Part shown: piece after piece, positions 18,229-26,439 of the stretch | Layout: each line of letters begins with the position of its first letter | How positions within the stretch are numbered: position 1 is the first letter of the stretch | Origin: Bacteroidota bacterium | GTDB taxonomy: Bacteria > Bacteroidota > Bacteroidia > Bacteroidales > F082 | Assembly (NCBI GenBank): GCA_009773165.1 | Contig: WOUZ01000007.1 | Span: 1-64,000, forward strand | Direction of reading: 5' to 3' | Length of the DNA stretch: 64,000 bases | The notes under the pieces: model-generated | The model's database searches: none | Seen by the model: only the letters and a program-made list of their open reading frames with translations | Told to the model about the DNA's origin: nothing | Translations under genes and position numbers: made by a program

Positions 18229-19056
18229 ATGTTTGAATTTCAAGGAAAAGTCATCAGACACGACAAGCCGCTGGTAATGGGTATTCTAAATATTACTCCA
18301 GATTCGTTTTATGCAGCTAGCAGGGTGAAAAGTATTTCGGATCTTTTAATTAAAGCAGGTCTGATGCTGGAGCAAGGTGCTGACATTTTAGATATAGGCG
18401 CAATATCAACACGACCTGGAGCGAAAGATATAACCGAAGAAGAAGAATTGAATCGGCTACTGCCTTCTGTTCAAGCTGTTTGCTCTCATTTTCCTGAAGC
18501 GCTGGTTTCGGTAGATACCTATAGAAGCATCATTGCAATGCGAATGATTGAAGAAGGGGCAACACTTATCAATGATATTTCAGGCGGAACTTACGACCCG
18601 GAGATGGCCGAAATGATTGGTAAGCAAAACATACCTTATATAATGATGCATGTGCACTCTAAACCCGACATCATGCAGAATGAACCACTGGATGCGGAAG
18701 CGTTCGAAACCGTAAAGAAATTCTTCATCAGGCAAACAGCCATTTTTGAATCAAAAGGTGCTCATCAGCTCATTCTTGATCCTGGTTTTGGTTTTGGAAA
18801 AACATTAAAGGCCAATTATGATATTCTCAACAGACTGAAAGAGCTTCGTGTAAACAATTATCCACTACTTGCAGGACTCTCGCGTAAATCAATGATATAT
18901 AAGCACTTAAATTTAGAGCCTTCGGAAGCGCTAAATGGCACTACAGCATTGAACGCTTTTGCACTTCAGAATGGCGCATCTATTCTGAGGGTTCATGACG
19001 TTAAAGAAGCCATCGAAACTGTAAAATTATTCAAAATGTTACGAAATCATTATTAG
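18229..19056 (+). CDS. folP: Dihydropteroate synthase
   Basis: A 275-residue TIM-barrel enzyme that joins p-aminobenzoate and 6-hydroxymethyl-dihydropterin diphosphate in folate synthesis. The signature VMGILNITPDSF is at residues 19-30. The pterin-binding segments DIGAISTRPGA, INDISGG and ILDPGFGFGKT follow in order, and AGLSRKSM near 222 completes the active site. The length is normal. It diverges from the DUF1599-tpiA operon and is followed after 116 bp by cdaA on the same strand. Confidence 0.97.
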   Translation: MFEFQGKVIRHDKPLVMGILNITPDSFYAASRVKSISDLLIKAGLMLEQGADILDIGAISTRPGAKDITEEEELNRLLPSVQAVCSHFPEALVSVDTYRSIIAMRMIEEGATLINDISGGTYDPEMAEMIGKQNIPYIMMHVHSKPDIMQNEPLDAEAFETVKKFFIRQTAIFESKGAHQLILDPGFGFGKTLKANYDILNRLKELRVNNYPLLAGLSRKSMIYKHLNLEPSEALNGTTALNAFALQNGASILRVHDVKEAIETVKLFKMLRNHY

Positions 19057-19131
19057 AAATAATTCCTAAACAATTGATTGAATGTAACTTATATTTATAA
19101 AAATGACAATCTTCTTCAACACATGTTTTTT

Positions 19132-19139
19132 TATCTTTG
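19132..19139 (+). promoter_or_regulatory. -7 box for cdaA
   Basis: TATCTTTG matches TAnnTTTG and lies 33 nt upstream of the TTG start of cdaA. Confidence 0.5.
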
Positions 19140-19172
19140 CTTTTTGATTGAATTACACCTAATCATACTGTT

Positions 19173-19991
19173 TTGATCACACTTTTCATCACTTCTTTCA
19201 TCGAGATTCGGGTAGTAGATATCATCGACATTTTTTTGGTTGCAAGTCTGCTTTACACCTTATATTATTTGCTGCGCGGCACTGCTGCTATCAATATTTT
19301 TCTTGGTATTGTATCGATCTTTTTGATCTGGAAGCTTGTAACGGCACTTCAGATGGAGCTCTTGAGCGAAATACTGGGAGCTTTTGTGAGTGTTGGTTTT
19401 ATTGCTCTCATTATTATTTTTCAACCGGAGATAAGGCAATTTTTACTTGCTCTCGGCACACCTAATTTTATTCAAAAACACAAGAAGCGCCTTCGCTTAC
19501 TTGGAATTCGTTTTCTTGAAGAATCGGAAAAGGATTATGGTGTTTTAAAAGAAACGGCACAATCGCTCAGCAATAAAAAAACAGGAGCACTGATCATTAT
19601 CCGTCGCCAAAATAAATTATTTGAATTTGTTCAGACAGGCGTGAAGGTTGATGCAGTAATAAGTAAAAATCTGATCGAGAACATTTTCTTTAAAAACAGT
19701 CCCTTACACGACGGAGCAATGATTCTTGGAGACGACCGTATTGTTGCTGCAGGTTGTATTCTGCCTGTAAGTCAGAAGCTTGATTTACCCGGAAGGCCGG
19801 GACTAAGACATCGCGCAGGTTTGGGAATAAGTGAGCAAAGTGATGCTCTGGCAATCATTATATCTGAAGAAAACGGAAGTATCAGCATTGCTAAAAGCGG
19901 TGAGTTAATCAAGATGAAGGATGCTGAAGAAATGATACAAGTCATCCATCAGGAATTGGGAATTGAGGAATCACCAATGCAGATAAACTAA
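19173..19991 (+). CDS. cdaA: Membrane diadenylate cyclase CdaA
   Basis: A 272-residue enzyme making the second messenger c-di-AMP from two ATP. Three N-terminal hydrophobic segments (about 10-80) lead into the DAC domain. The catalytic motifs are LHDGAMIL near residue 180 and RHRAGLGISE near 213. The only start that keeps the first membrane helix is TTG at 19173; no in-frame ATG precedes the helix. The CdaR regulator often adjacent in Firmicutes is absent; the next gene is convergent. Confidence 0.94.
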   Translation: MITLFITSFIEIRVVDIIDIFLVASLLYTLYYLLRGTAAINIFLGIVSIFLIWKLVTALQMELLSEILGAFVSVGFIALIIIFQPEIRQFLLALGTPNFIQKHKKRLRLLGIRFLEESEKDYGVLKETAQSLSNKKTGALIIIRRQNKLFEFVQTGVKVDAVISKNLIENIFFKNSPLHDGAMILGDDRIVAAGCILPVSQKLDLPGRPGLRHRAGLGISEQSDALAIIISEENGSISIAKSGELIKMKDAEEMIQVIHQELGIEESPMQIN

Positions 19992-19993
19992 GT

Positions 19994-20398
19994 TTACAAA
20001 AATCGCTTTTTATCTACGTGTGGCAAAAAAGCACAGTCCTGAGATTTCCCGAAAATAGCATACCTGTTTTTAGCAATCCAGTCATAAATTGTGTCTCTTA
20101 TTATTAAAGGTATCCATCTAAAAAATCGTGCATATTTCCAAAAACCTCCCATTAATAAAGCTGTCCGGATTGCTGCTTCCGATTTTTGATAAGAACGCTG
20201 ATTTTCGATGAGAACTAAACTTTGCTGAACAGTAGCATCAAGACCAAACTGTTCCATAACTAACTCACCCAAAGGAGATTGTTGAGAAGTAAACTTCAAA
20301 ACTGATACCCGTTCATGCTTCAGGATGAATAAAACAGCACCATTACATAAGCCACAAGTTCCATCATACAATAAGATTGGACTCTCGAAAGTTTTCAT
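19994..20398 (-). CDS. DCC-family thiol-disulfide oxidoreductase (DUF393)
   Basis: About 134 residues from the ATG at 20396-20398. It opens with PILLYDGTCGLCNGAV, where C15 and C18 form the D-x-x-C-x-x-C motif that names the DCC family, and a central WIPLIIRD segment also fits. These small proteins have a thioredoxin-like fold and are presumed redox enzymes. A longer frame starting at a TTG (20443) is rejected because a -7 box sits on that codon. The 3' end is 2 bp from the convergent cdaA stop. Confidence 0.85.
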   Translation of the reverse strand: MKTFESPILLYDGTCGLCNGAVLFILKHERVSVLKFTSQQSPLGELVMEQFGLDATVQQSLVLIENQRSYQKSEAAIRTALLMGGFWKYARFFRWIPLIIRDTIYDWIAKNRYAIFGKSQDCAFLPHVDKKRFL

Positions 20399-20440
20399 TT
20401 CCTTAATGCATTCAAAATTTATAAGTGATTCAATATGATA

Positions 20441-20448
20441 CAAATGTA
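20441..20448 (-). promoter_or_regulatory. -7 box for the DCC gene
   Basis: The minus strand reads TACATTTG, 42 nt upstream of the chosen ATG. Its position decides the start codon of the DCC gene. Confidence 0.4.
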
Positions 20449-20713
20449 AGCTTATAACACGTTAAAATGATTTCTGTTTGATTTCGTCAAAAAGATACTA
20501 TCGTCTGACATGACTTTGAATTATATATAACGTTCAGGAGGTAAGGTTTCCGTAAAAAAACAAAATGCTTCAGCAAAATGGATTCTCTTAAAATTTTTAG
20601 CGAACTTTACAGCCTTGCAAAGGTATTTTAATTAAACAAAAAGGGATCAATCTGGAAATGTATCTCAATTAAAATCAATCTTTTGCAAGTTGGTATAATT
20701 TTTAAATACGTAA

Positions 20714-21823
20714 ATGAGTAGCATAATGAATGTCATAATAAACATACTAAAAAACAGAATTCAACTGGTTTTATTGGCTGGCTTAACTGTTTTCAATCTA
20801 TCCTGCGAAAAATCCGAACCCATTGTACCTCCTGTAATTGTTGAGCCTCCGTCCTATCTTAAAGCCTGTGATCTTTCTTTTCTCCCGGAAATGCGGATTG
20901 ATGGAGTTGCTTTTAAAAACACTGATGGACAAGCAGAAGACCCGCTTACAACACTCAAAAAACAAGGAATGAACGCTGTTCGGTTAAGATTGTGGAATGG
21001 TGAATCGGGACTTAATACATTGGAAAGTGTTTCAGCTTATTCGGACGAAATAAAAAGTCATGACATTTTAACCTGGATTACTGTTCATTACTCAGACACA
21101 TGGGCTGATCCGGGTTATCAAACCAAACCTGCAGCATGGGCCAACGCTTCTTTTGAGGTTCTTAAAGACAGCATTTATCAGTTTACTTACAATGCTGCTT
21201 TAAAGCTTAAACCAGATTATATACAGATTGGCAACGAAATCAATCAAGGTTTGTTATGGCCCGAGGGTCATAGTAGTAATAGTTTCCAGATGAGAGCCTT
21301 GTTGGCTGAAGGAATCAGAGCATGCAGAAACGCCTCTCCCGATACCAAAATAATGATCCATTATGCAGGTTTTCAGTACGCAAGCGTTTTTTATGCAGCC
21401 TTGCAAAATCTGGATTATGACATCATAGCACTTTCTTATTATCCTGTCTGGCATGGGAAAAATATGCAGGATCTTGAAAACAAAATGACAGAACTTAAAG
21501 AAACTTACAATAAGGAGGTCATTATTGCCGAAACAAGTTACCCTTTCACATTTGAATGGGCTGATTGGACCAATAATGTTATTGGTGGGAACAACCAAAT
21601 AATACCAGAGTTTCCGGCAACGGCTGATGGACAAAAAGAATTTCTTACAAGTTTAAATGGCCACATAAAACAAGCAGATGGGTTTGGATGGTGTTACTGG
21701 GGGGCCGAATGGGTTGCTTCAAAAGGTGATCAGGCATCCAATGCTTCCAGTTGGGAAAATCAGGCACTCTGGGATTTTGATTTTAAAGCTCTGCCAGCTG
21801 TAACTGCTTTCAAGGCCGATTAA
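20714..21823 (+). CDS. GH53 arabinogalactan endo-beta-1,4-galactanase, lipoprotein
   Basis: A 369-residue glycoside hydrolase of family 53, which cleaves beta-1,4-galactan side chains of pectin. A hydrophobic leader ends in lipobox FNLSC with Cys31, so the enzyme should be lipid-anchored. The family blocks are VRLRLWN (about 89-95), HYSDTWADPGYQTKPAAW (125-142), QIGNEINQG with acid/base E175, and IIAETSYPF with nucleophile E273. The C-terminal region has WCYWGAEW. No SusC/SusD pair or other glycan genes surround it, so it is not in a standard polysaccharide locus. Confidence 0.93.
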   Translation: MSSIMNVIINILKNRIQLVLLAGLTVFNLSCEKSEPIVPPVIVEPPSYLKACDLSFLPEMRIDGVAFKNTDGQAEDPLTTLKKQGMNAVRLRLWNGESGLNTLESVSAYSDEIKSHDILTWITVHYSDTWADPGYQTKPAAWANASFEVLKDSIYQFTYNAALKLKPDYIQIGNEINQGLLWPEGHSSNSFQMRALLAEGIRACRNASPDTKIMIHYAGFQYASVFYAALQNLDYDIIALSYYPVWHGKNMQDLENKMTELKETYNKEVIIAETSYPFTFEWADWTNNVIGGNNQIIPEFPATADGQKEFLTSLNGHIKQADGFGWCYWGAEWVASKGDQASNASSWENQALWDFDFKALPAVTAFKAD

Positions 21824-22008
21824 GCAGCCCTCTTTTACAAAAACCCAAATGAACAGATTGTTTTTGCTTTTTTAATACGATTTCATATCTTATTCATAAT
21901 GTGTTATTTAAAGACAAAAAGAGAAACGAAAAATAAGCTAAAGTTGACCAAAACACACATTGATTTCAGAAAAAATATACCTGATGAATGCAATATCAAA
22001 TAAAGTTG

Positions 22009-22016
22009 TATATTTG
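22009..22016 (+). promoter_or_regulatory. -7 box for rplS
   Basis: TATATTTG fits TAnnTTTG and lies 44 nt upstream of the rplS ATG. A small hairpin (ACTCA/TGAGT) at the start of the leader, 22018-22031, follows it. Confidence 0.5.
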
Positions 22017-22060
22017 CACTCATTTTTGAGTTTAGCACTTCATAAAATATTTATCTAAAA

Positions 22061-22414
22061 ATGAGCAAGAACGCCTTTATTCAGTACGTAGAAGATCAAG
22101 TTACAGTTAAAGAATTTCCTTCTTTCAAAGCAGGTGATACGATAACAGTTACCTATAAAATCATTGAAGGAAACAAAGAACGCTTACAAAAGTTTCAGGG
22201 TGTAGTTATCCAACGCGTTGGCGGCGGACCTACAGCAACCTTCACAGTAAGAAAAATTTCAAACAACGTAGGTGTTGAGCGCATTTTCCCTGTCTCCTCT
22301 CCATTCATTGACGAGATTGAAGTAAACAAAAGGGGTCAGGTTAGAAGAGCCAGAATCTTCTACCTCCGCAATTTACGTGGTAAGAAAGCTCGTATCAAAG
22401 AAGCTCGTCGCTAA
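22061..22414 (+). CDS. rplS: 50S ribosomal protein L19
   Basis: A 117-residue bL19 protein of the large subunit, located near the interface with the 30S subunit. The family core is plain: [50 protein letters not shown] and a basic tail [18 protein letters not shown]. It is a single-gene transcript with its own promoter and terminator. Confidence 0.99.
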   Translation: MSKNAFIQYVEDQVTVKEFPSFKAGDTITVTYKIIEGNKERLQKFQGVVIQRVGGGPTATFTVRKISNNVGVERIFPVSSPFIDEIEVNKRGQVRRARIFYLRNLRGKKARIKEARR

Positions 22415-22433
22415 GAAATTAAACCGAAGTAAT

Positions 22434-22460
22434 AAGTCCTGGTTAGAACAATCAGGACTT
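22434..22460 (+). terminator. Terminator of rplS
   Basis: Perfect 8-bp stem AAGTCCTG/CAGGACTT with an 11-nt loop and a T7 tail, 20 nt after the rplS stop. Confidence 0.85.
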
Positions 22461-22471
22461 TTTTTGTTGCC

Positions 22472-23227
22472 CTACTCCTGCATTTGTCTTTGCCGAACGA
22501 TCTCGTAGCAACTAATTCCTGCAGCAACCGAAACATTAAGCGATTCAATACTTCCAAGCATTGGGATTTTAATTCTAATGTCGGCTAGTTTCAGGTATTC
22601 TTCGGATATTCCAATATCTTCTGATCCCATTATAAGAGCAATAGGGCCTGTTAAATTTGCTTTCCAAACATCGACACTTGCTTTTTCTGTAACTGCAGCT
22701 ACTTTCAACCCACTTTCCTTCAAAAATTGAATGGTTGTTTTAAGGTTATCTTCCCGACACAGATTTATCCGATGCAATGCGCCGGCAGAAGTTTTAACTG
22801 CATCAGCATTGATCATTGCAGAACCGCGACTTGGCATCACCAATGCATGAACTCCGGCTGATTCTGCCGTACGCGCAATAGCTCCAAGATTTCTCACATC
22901 GGTAATTTTATCAAGTATCAGCAGAAATGGCTCCATCCCTGCTTCAAAAATCATTGGAACCAGCGCATTCAACTTTTGATAACTCACCTGAGCAACAAAT
23001 GCTACAACACCTTGATGGTTCTTACGGGTTAACCGGTTGAGTTTTTCAACAGGAACCATTTGAACAGGAACCTCATGTTCCTTCGCAAGTTGCACTATTT
23101 CATTTATTTGTGGCGAGCGCGTAGAACTCTGAATCAATATTTTTTCGACATCAGCCCCTGACCTCAAAGCTTCAATTACAGGTCTGGTCCCAAAAATCAT
23201 TTCGTTGCCGGTTACTTCCTTGTGCAT
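22472..23227 (-). CDS. rlmB: 23S rRNA 2'-O-ribose methyltransferase RlmB
   Basis: A 251-residue SpoU-class (SPOUT) methyltransferase expected to modify G2251 of 23S rRNA. An N-terminal substrate-binding domain (IFGTRPVIEALRSG) precedes the knotted catalytic domain. The three SpoU motifs are LDKITDVRNLGAIARTAES, ALIMGSEDIGI and IPMLGSIESLNVSVAAGI. The length is typical. A -7 box lies 17 nt upstream of the ATG. Confidence 0.95.
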   Translation of the reverse strand: MHKEVTGNEMIFGTRPVIEALRSGADVEKILIQSSTRSPQINEIVQLAKEHEVPVQMVPVEKLNRLTRKNHQGVVAFVAQVSYQKLNALVPMIFEAGMEPFLLILDKITDVRNLGAIARTAESAGVHALVMPSRGSAMINADAVKTSAGALHRINLCREDNLKTTIQFLKESGLKVAAVTEKASVDVWKANLTGPIALIMGSEDIGISEEYLKLADIRIKIPMLGSIESLNVSVAAGISCYEIVRQRQMQE

Positions 23228-23244
23228 AGTTTCGATATAAAGTT

Positions 23245-23252
23245 CAAAAATA
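23245..23252 (-). promoter_or_regulatory. -7 box for rlmB
   Basis: The minus strand reads TATTTTTG, 18 nt upstream of the rlmB ATG, implying a very short 5' leader. Confidence 0.45.
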
Positions 23253-23394
23253 CAGCGATTCCCTCAATTGTTAGCAGAAAGTTGTCAATATCTAATCCAA
23301 ATGCATCTTTAAAACCCGATTAAGGTTTCAATTCGAACTTTAAGCTGAAAAAGATGACTTTTTATATTCAAAAGTGTAATTTTACAATAAAAAA

Positions 23395-24195
23395 ATGAAA
23401 GGATTATTGGCAGTAGGTGCATTGACGCTGATTTTAAGCTTCTCATTAAAATCTCAGATATCTCAGCCGGCTGAGACACTTTCGTCAAAGAAACTTATAC
23501 GTGATTTCTTTGAAACCGCAATGAACTATCCGGAGAAATCAATTGAAGCAAAAGAAGAAGGAAAAGTCCTTGTTGGATTAACGGTTTCTAAATCTGGTAC
23601 TTGCAACAACTTTTACATTATCAAAGGTGTAAGTCCAGCTTTGGACGCTGAGGCTTTGCGGCTTTCAAAAAAAATTCTTTGGAAGCCGGCTTTCGAAAAC
23701 GGACAGCCTGTTGACGCTGAGGCAACACTTGAAGTGCCTTTTAACATCAAACACTACAAGCGAAGAAAAGGCCTTAGTGCCACTTCTGAATTAATTTTCA
23801 ACCCCAATCTCATGGATACTTCAGGAGTAATTTATATTTTTGCACAACTTGAATCACGGCCCAAGCCATTGTTAAATGATAAATACCGAAATTTAACTAA
23901 TTATATTAGTGAGATTTTGATTTACCCTGAGACAGCGAAAACAGCTGGAATTCAAGGAACTGTGAAGCTTGATTTTGTTATTGAAGAAGATGGAAACACT
24001 TCAAATATTCGGGTAGCTACCAGTGTCGGAGGAGGTTGCGATCAGGAAGCTATACGAATTTTGCAATCGATTCGATGGATGCCCGGTCGTAAAGATGAGA
24101 AGCAGGTGAGGTGCGCCTCCACTTTTGAAGTAACATTTTTATTATCAGACAAAAAACAGCAGAACATACCGAATCGACAATCGGGAGGTCTTTAA
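23395..24195 (+). CDS. Protein with two tandem TonB C-terminal domains
   Basis: A 266-residue protein with an N-terminal hydrophobic export segment and two copies of the TonB_C fold. The first is near residues 40-125 (YPEKSIEAKEEGKVLVGLTV and ALDAEALRLSKKILWKPA), the second near 165-255 (YPETAKTAGIQGTVKLDFVI and GCDQEAIRILQSIRWMPG). It lacks the proline-rich linker of an energy-transducing TonB, so it is probably periplasmic and binds partners rather than energising receptors. It is followed 26 bp later by the DUF3078 gene and then a phosphoesterase, likely one operon. Confidence 0.8.
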   Translation: MKGLLAVGALTLILSFSLKSQISQPAETLSSKKLIRDFFETAMNYPEKSIEAKEEGKVLVGLTVSKSGTCNNFYIIKGVSPALDAEALRLSKKILWKPAFENGQPVDAEATLEVPFNIKHYKRRKGLSATSELIFNPNLMDTSGVIYIFAQLESRPKPLLNDKYRNLTNYISEILIYPETAKTAGIQGTVKLDFVIEEDGNTSNIRVATSVGGGCDQEAIRILQSIRWMPGRKDEKQVRCASTFEVTFLLSDKKQQNIPNRQSGGL

Positions 24196-24221
24196 AATGA
24201 ATCACTTAAATACTAATAACA

Positions 24222-25091
24222 ATGAAAAAACAATTCTTTACTTTGCTACTTCTTGGGTTTATCTCCCTCAATGTTTTTGCTCAAAGCGATACCAGTTATT
24301 GGAAAACTTCTGCGAAAACAAGTCTTAACTTTTCTCAGAGTCATCTTTCCAATTGGTCGGCTGGCGGACAAAGTGCATTAAATCTTTTAGGTTTGGTAAA
24401 TGTTACGGCCAATTATAAAAAAGAGAATCATATTTGGGATAATGGCTTGGATATGACTTTAGGATACAGCCATTTAGGGGATGAAAAAATCATGAAAACG
24501 GATGACAGGATTGAGTTCAACTCCTTATACGGAAAAAAAGCAACCGAAAAACTCTTTTACAGTATCGCCTTTTCTTTTAAAACACAATTTGCTGATGGTT
24601 TTGATTACAAGGTTGATTCGACAACTCCTATTTCCGGACTTTTTGCTCCTGCCTATATCACCCTTGGACTAGGTATGGAATGGAAACCAAATCCCTATTT
24701 CTCAATCAACTTTTCACCTTTGACAGGCAGGGTTACATTGGTTACGATTAAAGAACTTTCAGACGCAGGGTCTTTTGGGGTTGAGCCCGGAAAACAAAGC
24801 CGCTTCGAACTTGGTATGAAGACAACCTTTAAGTTTGAAAAAGAAATTGTTAAAAATGTCACCTTAGGTACAAAATTAGAAGTATTTACCGACTACCTAA
24901 AGAATCCTCAAAACATCGATGTCGACTGGCAAACACTTGTTACAATGAAAGTTAACAGCTGGCTCAATGCCAATATCGCTACACATCTTATTTATGATGA
25001 TGATATCAAAATCACTGATAAAGAAGGTAAATCCGGCCCAAGGACTCAGTTTAAGGAAGTTTTGAGTGTTGGCGTAAGTTACATTTTCTAA
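24222..25091 (+). CDS. DUF3078 outer-membrane-type protein
   Basis: A 289-residue protein with a signal peptide ending in VFAQ. The DUF3078 signature follows: SYWKTSAKTSLNFSQSHLSNW, then SAGGQSALNLLG and repeated amphipathic beta-strands to a final VGVSYIF with terminal phenylalanine. The pattern suggests an outer-membrane beta-barrel confined to Bacteroidota. The function is unknown. It lies between the TonB_C gene and the phosphoesterase with gaps of 26 and 4 bp. Confidence 0.82.
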   Translation: MKKQFFTLLLLGFISLNVFAQSDTSYWKTSAKTSLNFSQSHLSNWSAGGQSALNLLGLVNVTANYKKENHIWDNGLDMTLGYSHLGDEKIMKTDDRIEFNSLYGKKATEKLFYSIAFSFKTQFADGFDYKVDSTTPISGLFAPAYITLGLGMEWKPNPYFSINFSPLTGRVTLVTIKELSDAGSFGVEPGKQSRFELGMKTTFKFEKEIVKNVTLGTKLEVFTDYLKNPQNIDVDWQTLVTMKVNSWLNANIATHLIYDDDIKITDKEGKSGPRTQFKEVLSVGVSYIF

Positions 25092-25095
25092 TTTA

Positions 25096-25614
25096 ATGAA
25101 GCGAATAGGCGTACTGTCAGACACCCATGGTTTTTTACATCCACGGGTGTTTGATTTTTTTATTGAATGCGATGAAATCTGGCATGCCGGTGATATTGGA
25201 TCATCGAATGTAACCGATAAACTTGCTTTGTTTAAACCTCTGAGGGCAGTTTTTGGAAATATCGACGGGCATGAATTGAGGTTAAGCTATCCTGAAACTG
25301 CGCTGTTTCAATGTGAGAACGTGAAGGTAATGATCACTCATATAGCAGGTTACCCGGGCAAATATGCCAGAGGCATAAGCAATACCATCAAAAGTGAAAA
25401 GCCTGACATATTAGTTGCAGGTCATTCACATCTATTAAAGGTGATGCACGATTCGAAAAACAAATTATTATTTATCAATCCGGGAGCTGCCGGAAATCAG
25501 GGATTTCACCAAAAAATTACATTTCTTCGGTTCTGTATTACACTAGACAGAATTCACGACTTGGAAATCATGGAGATTGATCGTAATCCTCACCTATCTC
25601 AATCTGTCGACTGA
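25096..25614 (+). CDS. YfcE/MJ0936-family metallophosphoesterase
   Basis: A 172-residue calcineurin-like phosphoesterase. The dinuclear metal ligands are visible in order: LSDTHG near residue 7, HAGDIG near 31, GNID near 55, ITHIAG near 80 and AGHSHLLK near 113. Family members hydrolyse phosphodiesters in vitro, and physiological substrates are mostly unknown. The start is ATG 4 bp after the DUF3078 stop. Its 3' end overlaps the convergent DUF4293 gene by 21 bp. Confidence 0.9.
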   Translation: MKRIGVLSDTHGFLHPRVFDFFIECDEIWHAGDIGSSNVTDKLALFKPLRAVFGNIDGHELRLSYPETALFQCENVKVMITHIAGYPGKYARGISNTIKSEKPDILVAGHSHLLKVMHDSKNKLLFINPGAAGNQGFHQKITFLRFCITLDRIHDLEIMEIDRNPHLSQSVD

Positions 25615-26064
25615 CCTGAGCAAACGAATATCATTCCTGATTCCACGCATTGAAAGGAATGAAAAAATCAGCACGATCAAAGGAATAAAAACACCAAATT
25701 CGTAAGAGGCTGTTGCACCGGTGACTTTGGTAAGGCTCGAACTGTAAAACAGCAATATACCCCCGACAGCAAGCAACGACAACAGCACATTAATTCGCAT
25801 TAATTTGTATTGTTTTTGTAAGTGCTTGTAATTGAAGAGTGAAACAACAGGAATGCCAACCAAAGCGATAGTTATAAATATGAGAGGTAACAAATAACTT
25901 ATACTAAAAACCGCAGGCGTATTTGGCAAATGTTCATGCAGTTTATAAGCATAAAACTCAAGGGTATTATTCGCACCGTAATACCATGCGATTGGAAAGA
26001 AAAACATTAGCAGAGCCGAAACAGAGGCCAGCGCCATAAAAATTGACTGAATGCGTTGTATCAT
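25594..26064 (-). CDS. DUF4293 four-helix membrane protein
   Basis: A 156-residue protein with four hydrophobic segments (about 8-28, 52-78, 92-108, 118-138) and the DUF4293 start MIQRIQSIFMALA. This family is restricted to Bacteroidota and has no known function. It sits upstream of rho on the opposite strand, an arrangement I believe recurs in the phylum. The tail-to-tail overlap with the phosphoesterase gene covers the last seven codons of each. Confidence 0.85.
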   Translation of the reverse strand: MIQRIQSIFMALASVSALLMFFFPIAWYYGANNTLEFYAYKLHEHLPNTPAVFSISYLLPLIFITIALVGIPVVSLFNYKHLQKQYKLMRINVLLSLLAVGGILLFYSSSLTKVTGATASYEFGVFIPLIVLIFSFLSMRGIRNDIRLLRSVDRLR

Positions 26065-26085
26065 TTTAGATAACTATTAATGCCG

Positions 26086-26093
26086 CAAAGATA
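26086..26093 (-). promoter_or_regulatory. -7 box for the DUF4293 gene
   Basis: The minus strand reads TATCTTTG, 22 nt upstream of the ATG. Confidence 0.45.
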
Positions 26094-26320
26094 CCGAAGT
26101 TCGCATGATTGCAAAGAACAAAGCAAAAAAATCATATATATTTTGAGTATCCTGCGGGCTTAGAAGAATTACAAATTTAATACAACAAAATGCATATAAC
26201 TAAATAACAATATGTTGTATAATTCATTTTTTGCATAAAAATGAATTTTGTTATAAATTGAGAATAAAAAGAAATAAATAAAATCTTACTTGAAAAAGAT
26301 TTTTATTTAAAAAACTTGCT

Positions 26321-26328
26321 TACTTTTG
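26321..26328 (+). promoter_or_regulatory. -7 box for rho
   Basis: TACTTTTG fits TAnnTTTG. It implies a leader of about 105 nt before the rho ATG, long for this window and compatible with leader-based autoregulation. Confidence 0.5.
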
Positions 26329-26439
26329 CCAAGCATAATTACTAAGATTACTTTTTTACGTATTTTCCTTTGCAGAGACTTTCAACACTCTGTTTCCATT
26401 CGTAAGACTTTCATATTGAATCATTAAATAATCCATCAC

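Larger units (their letters stand above)
26065..26439. other. rho upstream region with two inverted repeats
   Basis: This 375-bp divergent spacer holds the DUF4293 promoter at one end and the rho promoter near 26321. Between them are two perfect inverted repeats. The first is ATACAACA/TGTTGTAT (26180-26187 and 26213-26220). The second is an 11-bp AATTCATTTTT/AAAAATGAATT with a 5-nt loop (26221-26247). The minus-strand ORF over 26356-26877 is antisense shadow. No RNA gene is recognisable. Confidence 0.5.

Noticed and set aside
22018-22060. Ribosomal-protein leader RNA upstream of rplS
   Set aside because: Only a 5-bp hairpin fits in the short leader; no structure I can support as an autoregulatory element.
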